Below, piece after piece: positions 12,640-22,529 of a DNA stretch of 64,000 nt; within the stretch, counting starts at the first letter, position 1, and every line of letters starts with the position of its first letter. The stretch lies in NCBI RefSeq assembly GCF_964355755.1, contig NC_092676.1, forward strand, positions 17,342,288-17,406,287, written 5' to 3'. This DNA is from Antedon mediterranea (taxonomy: Eukaryota; Echinodermata; Crinoidea; Comatulida; Antedonidae). The translations under genes were made by a program, and so were the position numbers. The notes under the pieces are model-generated. The model made no database searches and was not told the DNA's origin. It saw only the letters and a program-made list of their open reading frames with translations.

Positions 12640-13720
12640 AATCAAATATTTGTATGTAAATGTAATTGTATTTTTGGCGGTGATTGCATTCCATACAAAC
12701 GACAATATCGATCTATTTGTATTATGGCCAACTCTCTACTAAATAGCAAGTTTGGTAAATGTTCTACTACGACTAAATGTTATATATTTATGTTGTATAT
12801 ACAGAGTTACTCTGTCAGGATGTGCACTGTTCAACTTATGGTGTAGATATAATACGAGCACTTTGAGATCATTGAAAGTATGCTATAACAATGCATTGCA
12901 TTTGCTGCTGAAGCAATCTAGACATTGTAGTGCTAGCATGTTGTTTGTTTTAAATGTTTAAATGAGTTCCATAGAAAATATGTTTTCTGTTTCAAAAATC
13001 GTGTGAACACAAGTTGTAATTTTTTGAGCATGACCATTAATCGCCATGTTCTTAATGTGTCAAGAATACATAATACAGTGGAATGCTTTGTTGCATTGAT
13101 TATATTTATTGATATATTTTGTTATTCTGTACAACCTCAAATTTTCATTTTTTTGTTTGTTTTGTACAATGATTTCTTAGATTGAGCTTTTTTTTTGTTA
13201 TGAAGGAATGAATTATGGTAACAAGAGAAAAAAAAATGAATGAAGATGGTGGTCATTGTCCGATTGTGTGAAACGAATAGGCGTTTATTTTAACTTAATA
13301 TCATTCACTCATGAATATATATCAATATCATCAACATCAAAGCCATTGAAACTGGAGAAAATCAAAATAAAGAATGAACAATAAATTATTCATTTATAAA
13401 TTAATTGTATTTCGCTTTTTAATTATTAATGACTTCCATAAATCTATTTACTGGCTGTGATGAACATGAATTATGCACGATTTGAATTTCTTTCAGCGAA
13501 TCCTAGTTGAGAACTCTAGTAAAACCAGAACTTGTGATTTCGCTCTTTCCTGATAAAACATTGAAATAACAGAATATCAGAATAAACAAGTCATCTGCTC
13601 GTTACACTCGATCATATACTAATTTGTACTACCACCGGGTATTGCAATCGTTATACTTATCGTAACACTTTATATTTTGAACGACGTTTACATTTTGGAC
13701 AAAATAACCAGAAATCCACT
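12640..13720. other. no gene seen; 5' flank of the MAM-domain gene
   Basis: AT-rich with poly-T runs. Short open frames at 12752-13185 lack support. The promoter of the gene starting at 13721 should lie in the last few hundred bases, but no TATA box or initiator stands out. Confidence 0.4.
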
Positions 13721-16700
13721 ATGATGTTTTTTTTAAAGAGTGTATTTATTATATATTACCTGCTTTTCTTAGCATTGGTGGATTGTCAAAGTGAGTATTA
13801 TACCTCATTTTTTATTGCCCAGTAGCAGCTATTCATATTTTGCACAACAATTTGATTTTCTTTCACGCTTCGATGCCTGCCATACCAGAGAGGTAATTGT
13901 CCTAATTGGCCTAAGACGACCTAGGCTATGTTTACGGCTTTCACTCTCTGTGAGTAAGAACAATTATTAGAGGCAACGATTGTACAATGCGGGGTAGGCC
14001 TACTTTATTTTTCTTTACATCTGCGCTCACTTTTAGCGTATAAACACGAAGACACACACACACACACAACATTAAGTCTGCGTACAAAAGACATATCACA
14101 GCATCGTTGATTAACCAGTTGAGTGTATAACCTCTTGTGTTTCTTGGTGAACATGATGCCCTATTGTAATTGTTTAATTATCGTCGGTAGCCTATTACGC
14201 CTTATTTTTGCAAGCATATTTGGTTGGAAACACACCACTCCCATCCCCAGAAAATCAATGGTTCATTTAATCATTCAAAGTATTAAAATAAAAGGCATAC
14301 TCGAATCACGAAATCAAGGCTGATATCATCAGGAATATTCGTGTACTGCCTCTTCCTTATTTAATATACTAATTTGTAACCAGGTTGATTTAATAATGAT
14401 AAATATGTAAAACGGATGAATGAACTACTTATTATTTTCTTTATGGTGACATGGCTAGAAACTATATGGGAGTGTGATTTCAACAGTGATGAGTTGCCAA
14501 CAGATTTGATTCAATTGCAAGGTCATGATTTCAAATGGAATCTTTGGCCTCCTGGAGATGGTTATTTATTCCTCCAAACAGCAGGTACGTACAACTTTAA
14601 TAGTAATGGTGCCAATTTGGTTTCAGGGCAACACAAATGTTTAAATAATGAATAAATTGTTGTTTCCGCATCCAATGGCTAGGTCATTTTTCTGTAAAAC
14701 TTACATTTGAGGCCCAGAGGCCACACGATAGCCTAGGCAACGATAGGCTAGGCCTGCATCAATTGTAGAATGTTGATAGTCTAATAGGGGATACATATAT
14801 TATATGTTAGTAGGCATAATGTGTGGAACGCCGTTATTTTTGTTAAATTTGCAAAGATGATGATACAAATTGCATCGATGATGAAAATTGAATCGATGAT
14901 GAAAATTGAATCGATGATGAAAATTGCATCGATGATGAAATTGCATCGATGATGAAAATTGAATCGATGATAAAAATTGCATCGATGATGAAAATTGCAG
15001 CGATGATGAAATTGCATCGATGATGAAAATTGAATCGATGATGAAAATTGAATCGATGATGAAAATTGCATCGATGATGAAAATTGCATCGATGATGAAA
15101 ATTGAATCGATGATGCCGAAATCACATCGTGAGGGCGGTTATCCGTGCTCTGTTAAAACAAAAATAGTGTAGGAGGTTAAAAGTTTTACAAATTTCCAAT
15201 CACGCCGTCCACAAAATACTATGTGCAATTCCATTTTTCATTTGTTTGAATTGAGCATTGGATTGAAGAGAAAGATACGCTTCAGTCTGACATCAAACAT
15301 TATCTCAAAACACGAGAGGTCATTCATTAGAATCATATATTGCAAATAAAATGTCTAAAGCAATTGGGATTATAAATAGTCTTAAGTACACTTTTACTCA
15401 GCGTATCCTTCTGTCATTATATAATTCTTTAATTTTACATTATTATTATTTTATTATTATTATCATTATTGTAATAATTATAATTTGGGCTGCTGACTAT
15501 CCTTCTCATCTTGATAAAGTTAATAATATTATTAAATGTGCTTTAATATTACTCGTCTCGCATAACTCCATCTGAACCTTTATTTTATAAACTTAAGTTA
15601 CTGAAATTAGGTAATATACATAAATTGCAAATTGTCTATTTTTTCTTTCAATATTTTTCTAACAATCTTCCTTCTCCCATGATGAAAACATTTAAAAAAT
15701 AATAATAATATTCTCCTCTATTAAAATTTATATAAAAGAACGTTGTTATACGTCGATTGGAAGAAAAGGAAGCAAATCTGGTTTTCAGATAGGTAAAAAT
15801 CTTCGTTTATCTAAGGGAAATGGCAAGCTACAGTTTAAAATTAAACTGGAACCTGGATGTACCCTTCAGGTAAGTGAAACGTAAATTTTCTACTAAATTT
15901 CAATTCGTAATATAATATGTTTCCTAATAATGTAATAATTATGTCATTATTATAATAATTATTTTGTATTATATGAAGGTAACGGCCACTTGCAACAGCA
16001 AAAACAATAAAGTGTTTGAACAGAATAAACCGTATTGGAAGGAAGAAACACTGCATATCCGTGATTGTTCTGGTCCGTTTAAGGTAATTTTACGTCATTA
16101 ATAAATAGATATGTACAGACTTGTAGCGGCGGTAATATCAATACAATCCGCTAGATACCTTGTCTACCTTGTAATCTGCCATTTGGCAGGTCTTTTTTTA
16201 TCCATACTGTCGGTCTGTCGGTCTGTCGGTCTGTCTGTCGGTCCGGTATCACTATGCGTTTTAGCACGCGACTTATGGCTGTTGGCCTTGTTTCTCCATA
16301 CTTCTCTATTTTAGTGTTTCTTCCGAATATCTATTTTATTTTGTAATCAAGCATATCTCTTATTGTCCTTCCTCTTCTTGTTTTAACTTGTATCTCGATT
16401 ATCACGATTTTCAATTATCCTCTTTCCCTAACGTCCAATCCATTTTGCTGCTGCTCCGCTATCTGTTTAATCATTTGCCTCCCCTCCTCTATTTCACTCA
16501 ATTGTCATTTCTTCTGTTTTGAGTTTAACATCTCAGGGCTTCAATCCTGCGTATTTATTCTTTCCCTGTCGTCCATGTTTCACATCCATACAATGCAACA
16601 CTCCATAACAATGACTTAACCATTATCTTTTTTTGTTTTTATGCTTGCCCTTGCTTGTCAGAAATTGTATGTAATCTTTAAATTTTCCTTTTGTCATTCT

Positions 16701-19700
16701 ATCTTCTTATCTCGTTTCTACTTCTTCCGTCTTCAGTTAAATTTTGCTCCTAAATAATCTGTAACTTCTATTAACTCCTCTAAATATATATTTCTAGTTC
16801 TCTATGAACTCTGGTAGCACACATGATTTTCCTATTTCTAATCCGCTGTCTATGCTAAAGCACTGTTTTCATTAAAACATGCCCAATAATACAAGTCTTG
16901 GAAGATGCTAACTAACTCGTTAATTTCGTACTGAATGAAAACTTTATTCGTGCAATGGTACAAATAATTGTATTAGGTGGAATACCGTATAACAACTAAA
17001 CAAAAGTGTTAAACTCTCGATGAAAACAGTCCGCGATCTAACAACCGAGATGGCGACCAAGCAAGCTATATTGATATTTGCCTATATTATACAAAATATC
17101 GCCTTTTAAAATGTTATAATTTACCTCTACTCTAAGCAGGCAATATTTGTATAATGTGTAAACATTTTATTAATTCCGATATCTACACAGACACATCTTC
17201 GTAAATAATATAAACTACGGAGATAATTATATTCTTTTAAATGAAGGGGTTTTCGTTTTCACTTACATTACTAGGTTGTCTTTGTCAATACTGGTAGAAA
17301 ATACGTCAGAGATTGTGTGGCATATATTGATGACATAATTTTGCTGGACACAGAAGGTTAGTAAAACTAGGTGCATGATATGTAAAATGTAGATAATTTA
17401 AGTGGATGGTAAAACTAGACTCTTTACAATTGTTATAATTTTAATTATTATATTGAACCGGAAACTAAAAGTTGCGTTAATCAATAGACTATAAAATGCA
17501 TTTGACCATAATATTATGTCTTTACCGTTTAATGTGCATTGTTTATTTAGTAACTTGTAGACGGTCCGCGCTCTGTCGGCAACGGAAAGTTTATTTATTT
17601 GATTGATCATCCTTCTGTTCACTTTATCCAATGTGATAGTTGACCAAATAAGTTCGGATATCAACTATAGGATATAGTAATTAGGTGGCGATTTCTCCAA
17701 AAAACTCTCCTAAAATAATTAAACCTGACCTGACAAAGGTATAAACATGACGCGTAGTTTAACAATAGGTGATTGTTTTTATTTTAACCCGTAAGAAAGT
17801 CTTGTTTATAATGAATGTGATGTCTGTTTACGTATAGATGGCCCAACTCAAATTTCTGATGACGCAATGATAGCCATGGGTGCAGTATTTGCAACTGTTA
17901 TGACTTTGATCGTGGTATTAGCGTGTTACGTCGCTTGCAGGTAATTATTTTACAATTTTGACTCAGCCATAAAAGTTTATATTAATGATTACATGCTAGT
18001 ATGTCACGTAAAAAAAACAGTTGTTCATCGTCCTCTCCCTACATCCGAATAATTAGTTCTGACGACTCTTTTTCCATTGTCGTTTACTGAAATGGCGAAT
18101 TAATCTCTATTTGTATAAATTATGAAATCTTCGAACTTGTGTATGTTATTTACAAGCATGTGAATAGTTCAAGAAACAAGGAACTTACTGAGGCCGACAC
18201 ACAAATCATAAAATTCATCTCATTTTGCCCTTCCTACAATTTAAAAACAACAATTTCCCTCCGTCTTTTTTTGTTTTTGGGAAATTGTTGTACGTGACCT
18301 TATAATGTTACAGATTCAAGTAGACTAGAACTTCGTCATGACAAGTTAGGTAATGATGTGCTGAAAATAGTTGTTTTTATATAACACCTATATAAATTCC
18401 TGTCATTTGATTGGACGAATGTGGGTCACATGGCGTGCAATAGTACGCACTATTCAACGATCGTTAAATAGTACTTTTTGAAACATTTTTGTGTACGAAA
18501 AAAAAACGTCTAGATGTTATATAAAACAAATAATGAATGTTTTGTATTCGTGTAATGGTACAAATAATGGCACTTGGTGAATGATGAAAGGTTATATCAA
18601 CTCGGCTTTGCCTCGTTGATATAACCTTTCATCATTCACCTCGTGCCATTATTTGTACCATTGCACTCATAAACATTCATTATTTGTATAATATTACATA
18701 GCCTATGTAAATACGCGAACGTGATTGGTTGAAACTGCATCACATGACTACCGCTGCGAGGATCGTAAATCGTATATATCCTCGAGAACGATGATATTGA
18801 CTGTGTAATTTTCGCGTAATTATCGTGTCCCCTGTCATTAAACATATAGATTCTCGAGTACGATGATATTGACTGTGTAATTTTCGTGTGCAACACTCGA
18901 GTTTGCCAATAAATAAACAAAAGTCATCTACTCGATCTTGAACTCGGGTGGAATTGTCACTCCATCGCAAGACAACGTCTCATCCGCTTGGCCACGGAAT
19001 TTGCTTGAAGAAATTAATCTTCTAAACTATTTAAGCTATGCATACATAGCGCCCTCATTTGTTATAAGTCCACCCTAAATGTGATGAAACACCGTTTGTG
19101 ATTGGTCAATACTCACGGTAGTAACCTAGTAACTAGTACGCGCTGAACATCCGGTGATTCGGCTCCTCGAAGATCGAGAGAAGATAATATTATTATTAAT
19201 ACTAATAGGCTTATTGATGGAAATTCTTCTGTTAATTTAAACGACCTAGGCCTAAGCATGGAGGTATATACCTCCATGGCCTAAGTGAATATTTTATTGC
19301 CAAGGAATCATTAATTAGTAATTATCTGTATATTATTCTTCGCAAGGTAAGGTGTCTAGGCAGGCTTGTTTTAAATACAATACAAATACTATAGGAGGCC
19401 TAGCCTAGCTTCACCCAACCCAGCAGACTTGTTCTTGGCTATATAATATAACAGATATTGCCTTTTATATCGGTTAAATATAAGATTTGACATCCCCTCG
19501 GGAATGATATTAAGTTCTCGGGGAATATATATTTCCCTCAGCTGGCGCTTCGGGAAATATATATTCCCTCGAACTTAATATCATTCCCTCGGGGATGTCA
19601 AATCTTATATTTAACCTCTAAGCAGTCAATATCTGTATAATATTAACAAATTTAGTCATGATGGCTTTCATAAAACAAGGAACCACATCACAATCAGATA

Positions 19701-20015
19701 AAGGGCCACGCTGAATTAATATTGCCGTGATGGTACCAGATTGTGTTACGAATTAAGAATCTTTAGTATTATGTCGTCTTTTATTTTAGGGCTGATGATG
19801 ATGATTATGATTACGAAGACGATGAGGAGGAAGAGCCAACTGCAATGTCTGGAGTTGCAAATACAGACGGTGATCAAACCGCCATACCACCGACTAACAC
19901 AAAATGTGATCACTGTGGTGGTGAAATAATCCTATTGCCTGCCACGTTAGATCCCAACAAACCGGATTTAACCAAAACACCGACACTATACCCACCACTT
20001 TCTACAGTTATGTGA
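13721..20015 (+). CDS. single-MAM-domain type I membrane protein, seven exons
   Basis: Exons 13721-13790, 14459-14584, 15739-15869, 15979-16083, 17275-17356, 17838-17940 and 19790-20015 join in phase to 843 nt, 280 residues. Exon 1 encodes a signal peptide (two Met, then a hydrophobic run ending ALVDCQ). Residues ~27-171 read as a divergent MAM domain: WECDFNSD near the start, GYLFLQ, GKLQF...GCTLQ, PYWKE, and VVFVNTG...YIDDIILLD at the end, where the MAM family has an FxG...IALDDI-type close. Ectodomain cysteines are at 29, 68, 106, 114, 139 and 158. One helix spans ~181-204. The tail opens with DDDDYDYEDDEEEE, has a CDHC pair and ends STVM. MAM domains mediate adhesion or homodimerisation at the cell surface; the ligand is unknown. 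All splice sites are GT..AG; the exon 3 acceptor (TATAAAAG) has a weak pyrimidine tract and is the least certain. No named family recognised. Confidence 0.8.
13810..13995 (+). repeat. dispersed repeat, copy 2 (GTAGCAGCTATTCATAT type)
   Basis: Diverged partner of 5505-5700. It sits in intron 1 of the MAM-domain gene, about 20 bases after the donor at 13791. A short (AC)n run follows at 14052-14068. Confidence 0.6.
14856..15115. repeat. 18-bp minisatellite (AAAATTGAATCGATGATG)n
   Basis: About 14 units of 17-18 bases in intron 2 of the MAM-domain gene, alternating ATTGAATCGATGATG and ATTGCATCGATGATG. Each unit carries the palindrome ATCGAT. Repetitive frames on the minus strand (QFSSSM / HHRCNF) are translation artefacts of the array. 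Confidence 0.9.
15345..15715 (+). pseudogene. LINE C-terminal fragment
   Basis: Reads 'SKAIGIINSLKYTF...LLSLYNSLI', then WAADYPSHLDKVNNIIKCA, then after a frame change EPLFYKLKLLKLGNIHKL and NNLPSPM. This is the usual C-terminal order of non-LTR reverse transcriptases (the IG-I--L, LY-SLI-P, W-G-----L--LQ---R and P-F blocks). A (TTA)n expansion has entered it. It ends about 25 bases before exon 3 of the MAM-domain gene. Confidence 0.6.
16208..16293 (+). repeat. GGTCTGTC dispersed repeat, copy b (5'-truncated)
   Basis: Carries the (GGTCTGTC)n tract, GGTCCGGTATCACTATGCG, CACGCGACTTATGGCTG and TTGGCCTTG, but lacks the AGTCGCG hairpin end. Located in intron 4 of the MAM-domain gene. Confidence 0.8.
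16500..16660 (-). pseudogene. decayed RTE/I-type LINE fragment
   Basis: On the minus strand, translation gives 'VKSLLWSVALYGCETWTTG', a stop, then RRIEAL. This is the C-terminal block of a non-LTR element family whose ACETW...KRIEAFEMWCWR version is seen at 48.1-48.5 kb. Flanking CT-rich sequence to about 16.87 kb may be more of it but is unreadable. Confidence 0.6.
18527..18687. mobile_element. long hairpin MITE
   Basis: Arms of about 75 bases (18527-18602 and 18612-18687) are near-perfect reverse complements around a roughly 10-base loop (TCGGCTTTGC region). The outer block is CAAATAATGAATGTTT and an inner block is GGTACAAATAATGGCAC. A partial left-arm relative (TATTCGTGCAATGGTACAAA) occurs at 16938-16990. 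Lies in the last intron of the MAM-domain gene. Confidence 0.75.
18690..19012 (-). mobile_element. probable tRNA-derived SINE
   Basis: On the minus strand a tRNA-like head carries an A box (TGGCCAAGCGG, plus positions 18984-18994) and a degenerate B box (GAGTTCAAGATC, near 18934-18945). They are about 40 bases apart, the order and spacing expected of an RNA polymerase III promoter. The A box resembles type II (Leu/Ser) tRNAs. The body downstream holds two copies of an approximately 60-base unit (AAAATTACACAGTCAATATC). The acceptor stem is not kept and the B box departs from GGTTCGANTCC, so this is a SINE or tRNA relic, not a working tRNA gene. Confidence 0.5.
19447..19645. mobile_element. 200-bp palindromic MITE
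   Basis: Two arms of about 90 bases meet at a short centre (AGCTGGCGCTTC). The left arm reads ACAGATATTG...TAAGATTTGACATCCCC and the right arm is its inverse, ending ...CAATATCTGTATAATATT. Related outer ends (GGCAATATTTGTATAATG) occur at about 17.14 kb. Located about 145 bases before the last exon of the MAM-domain gene. Confidence 0.75.
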
Positions 20016-20208
20016 TAAGTCGATCTGTACCACTGATGGTTAGGGACGGTGCATGCTCTCGAACTAAAGGCACATTTACACTACTAGGGCGATAACGATC
20101 GACGATAAATAGATAAACATACATTTTTCTTAGATAAAGCGAAAGAAATTAGTTTTTGTTCTAGAACTATAGGATAATCATGTATGCTGTATTTGATAAA
20201 AATAATAT

Positions 20209-20308
20209 TTTTAGTCGCGTGGAAGCGACTCTATAGTTCACTATGTCGGTCGGTTGGTCTGTCGGTCTGTCGGTCTGTCTGTCGGTCCGGTATCACTATG
20301 CGTTTTAT
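20209..20308 (+). repeat. GGTCTGTC dispersed repeat, copy c (3'-truncated)
   Basis: Starts TTTTTAGTCGCGTGGAAGCGACT, with a one-base change in the hairpin, and runs to CACTATGCGTTTTA. It then diverges before the CTTATGGCTGTTGGCC end. It forms the left border of the insertion inside the palindromic MITE. Confidence 0.8.
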
Positions 20309-20329
20309 CGCTTTCTGACCTTATCTTGA

Positions 20330-20990
20330 TATCAGTTTAATCTAGCTAAGTCAATTTTTCACAGTATATTCCTTATTGCCAGGAATCGATGTGGTTATGT
20401 TTTCACGGTGCGCAATAAAAAATTACGCGGTCTACGCACGATTTAACGAAATCACGTTTGTAATCATATCTTCACAACCATGAATCACAATTAAATAAAA
20501 TTTGGTACTCATAAATTTCAGGGCATAAATCACCATATGGCAATACAATTACGTGCGTAGCGCATGTAACGCATGCGTACGCGCGCTTAAAATTTTCAAA
20601 ATTTATTTTCGATGAAATAAGAGTACGTTTCAGGCAATTTTAAGCGTTTACAAAATTGCCATGAGTCACAAAGCCACAAAGTTACGCGCGCACGCGCATT
20701 TAAAATTTTAAAATGCGCAAAATTCATTTTTAATCAACTTTCTACGCGTTTCTTGTCATTTTGAGCATGTCAAAAATTCCCATACGCGCGCAAATTTTTA
20801 CGCGCGTGGTGCGCACGTAGCGTTAAATACATACTTTTTTCGCGTGATTTATGTTTTTGCAGCCTTTTCTAATAATTTTACCATCTTTTAAACAATTTCG
20901 ACTTAAAATTACGTTATACGAGCACGTCGAATTGGATAAAATTTTGCGCACGTTTTTGATGAAAAAGTTAAAAAATTCGTCAAAATTATG
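20330..20990. repeat. dispersed repeat related to 28.2-28.7 kb
   Basis: Contains CGACTTAAAATTACGTTATACGAGCACG and a TGCGCAC block, matching TTCCGACTTAAAATAACGGTATACGAGCACG near 28.61 kb in the same order. It is rich in CGCG-containing motifs (TACGCGCGC, CGCGCGTGG), unusual against the AT-rich surroundings. No coding potential. Confidence 0.6.
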
Positions 20991-20992
20991 CC

Positions 20993-21115
20993 TTTTTAGT
21001 CGCGTGGACGCGACTATAGTTCACTATGTCTATCGGTCTGTCTGTCGGTCTGTCTGTCGGTCCGGTATCATTATGCATTGTAGCACGCGACTTAATGGCT
21101 GTTGGCCTTGTTTTT
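20993..21115 (+). repeat. GGTCTGTC dispersed repeat, copy d
   Basis: Full-length copy from TTTTTAGTCGCGTGGACGCG to TGGCTGTTGGCCTTG, in the same orientation as copy c. It marks the right border of the insertion. Confidence 0.85.
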
Positions 21116-21325
21116 AATCCAATCAAATGACGTCATGATCAATAAAACAATAAAATCGTTGTATTGTAACGATATTATTGCTCTTACTAATCATGACGTC
21201 ATTTAATTGCATAGATGATAATCCTATAGTTCTAGGATGAAAACTTTTTAAAATTCTTTTGTTTTAGGTATGAAAATGCATATTTATCTTTTTATCGTCA
21301 ATCGTCCTAGTGTAAATGGGCCTTA

Positions 21326-21459
21326 AGCTACATTCACACCATTTCCGTCTCACCGTTAACGGAATACGGCCCCGTTGTTGTTAAATAATGGAAGATCATA
21401 GAATAATTGAACGGCGCCGTCTTCCATTCCGTGAAACGGAAGAAATGTAAGTGTAGCTT
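21326..21459. mobile_element. 134-bp palindromic MITE (AGCTACATTCACACC ends)
   Basis: Ends AGCTACATTCACACCATTTC and its inverse GAAATGTAAGTGTAGCTT are flanked by TA on each side. Inner inverted blocks include CCGTTAACGGAA and TTCCGTGAAACGG. Its left TA is shared with the preceding element, so the two sit end to end. Confidence 0.7.
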
Positions 21460-22525
21460 TACTTTATGGAGTAGTAGACACTGTCTTGTATTGATCGGTT
21501 GATTATCCTGTTATTTTTTAACTTAGAGATGTTTAATGTAGCATATATGCCTACTAAATTTGTTAATTTAACTCACCTTTTGTATTGGCTTATAAAGAGT
21601 AGCAAATTAAATTCTATCATAGTGAACGATAATATATTTAAGCAAAAAAAAAACATAGATTTCGAAGTTTCAATAAGAATCTTCAAATCACACCGTATTC
21701 TTTAAAATACTTTGTTTACACGATTTTCATATAACTGTAAGCATTTACCTTTTAGCGAATAAGTAATTTTATAGTAAAGATCAAAAATATTTAATTGAGT
21801 TTGCCTATTGCGTATCAATTTATATATTTTATTATTGACATTGTAATTGTTTTAGCACTTGTTATTTCTTTCTGTTTCATTTGTGTTTATACTGTTATTT
21901 GTATAAAGTGCGAATGATACGAATTAGGATATATTTTAAATAAAATACTTATTTTAGGCCGTACTTGGCGTCAAAATGTTAAATAATCGACCAGCCTCGA
22001 GAATGCACTATCGTCAATAATACATCCATCGCGTTAATATCCTATTTTGTAATATTGACACTTTACTACTGCTTGGTAGGATAGTATAACTATGTCTATT
22101 TTAGAATTTCTAAAAGTATTTATATTATGTAAGTACCACCTTTTATATTGTTTGTAAATGTTGGCTTCTTTTGATAAAGTCTTTTATTATGTACTGTATA
22201 GTTTATAATCAAATTATGAAATATAATGTCTTTTTTTTAATGTAATGATCATTGAATATAAATACCGTAGGCCCTACTGTAAAATAGAAGGGAATAGCAA
22301 ACAGTTCGTGAGTATGGACTCCAATAAAACGGCTAATTTCCTTGTGCTTTTACTAAATACCTTATGTATGTTCATCTTTTTATAAAACTGAAGTTAAATT
22401 TCAAAAAATGTTCAATATTTTCAAAATTTGTGACAGATTATATTATCAGAGGATTAGCCTACAGCCTCACTATGCCCGAGGTTTGTTTTTCGATCTTTTT
22501 CTATAAATTTCATTATAATGTGTAT
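21460..22525. other. no gene seen
   Basis: AT-rich. The 68-codon frame at 21499-21705 is unsupported. Confidence 0.45.
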
Positions 22526-22529
22526 TTAT

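Larger units (their letters stand above)
20067..21323. mobile_element. TA-flanked palindromic MITE split by a 0.9-kb insertion
   Basis: The left end at 20067 (AAGGCACATTTACACTA...GACGATAAA) and the right end at 21323 (inverse AGGCCCATTTACACTAGG) are inverted copies. Pairing continues inwards over at least 130 bases (CTAGAACTATAGGATAATCAT against its inverse near 21215-21235). TA lies just outside both ends (20065-20066; 21324-21325). The right half continues to a centre with AATGACGTCATGAT inverted repeats (21118-21212). The middle, about 20.2-21.115 kb, is foreign and bounded by two direct copies of the GGTCTGTC repeat. Confidence 0.7.

Noticed and set aside
12282-12846. Open frames with YSQK and CEYVLCF repeats
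   Set aside because: They come from the 21-bp minisatellite at 12541-12622.
14781-15125. A 114-codon minus-strand Ser/His-rich repeat frame
   Set aside because: Translation of the 18-bp intronic minisatellite.
18920-19000. A possible tRNA gene (minus strand)
   Set aside because: A and B boxes are spaced correctly but the acceptor stem does not pair and the B box is degenerate, so it is listed as a SINE.
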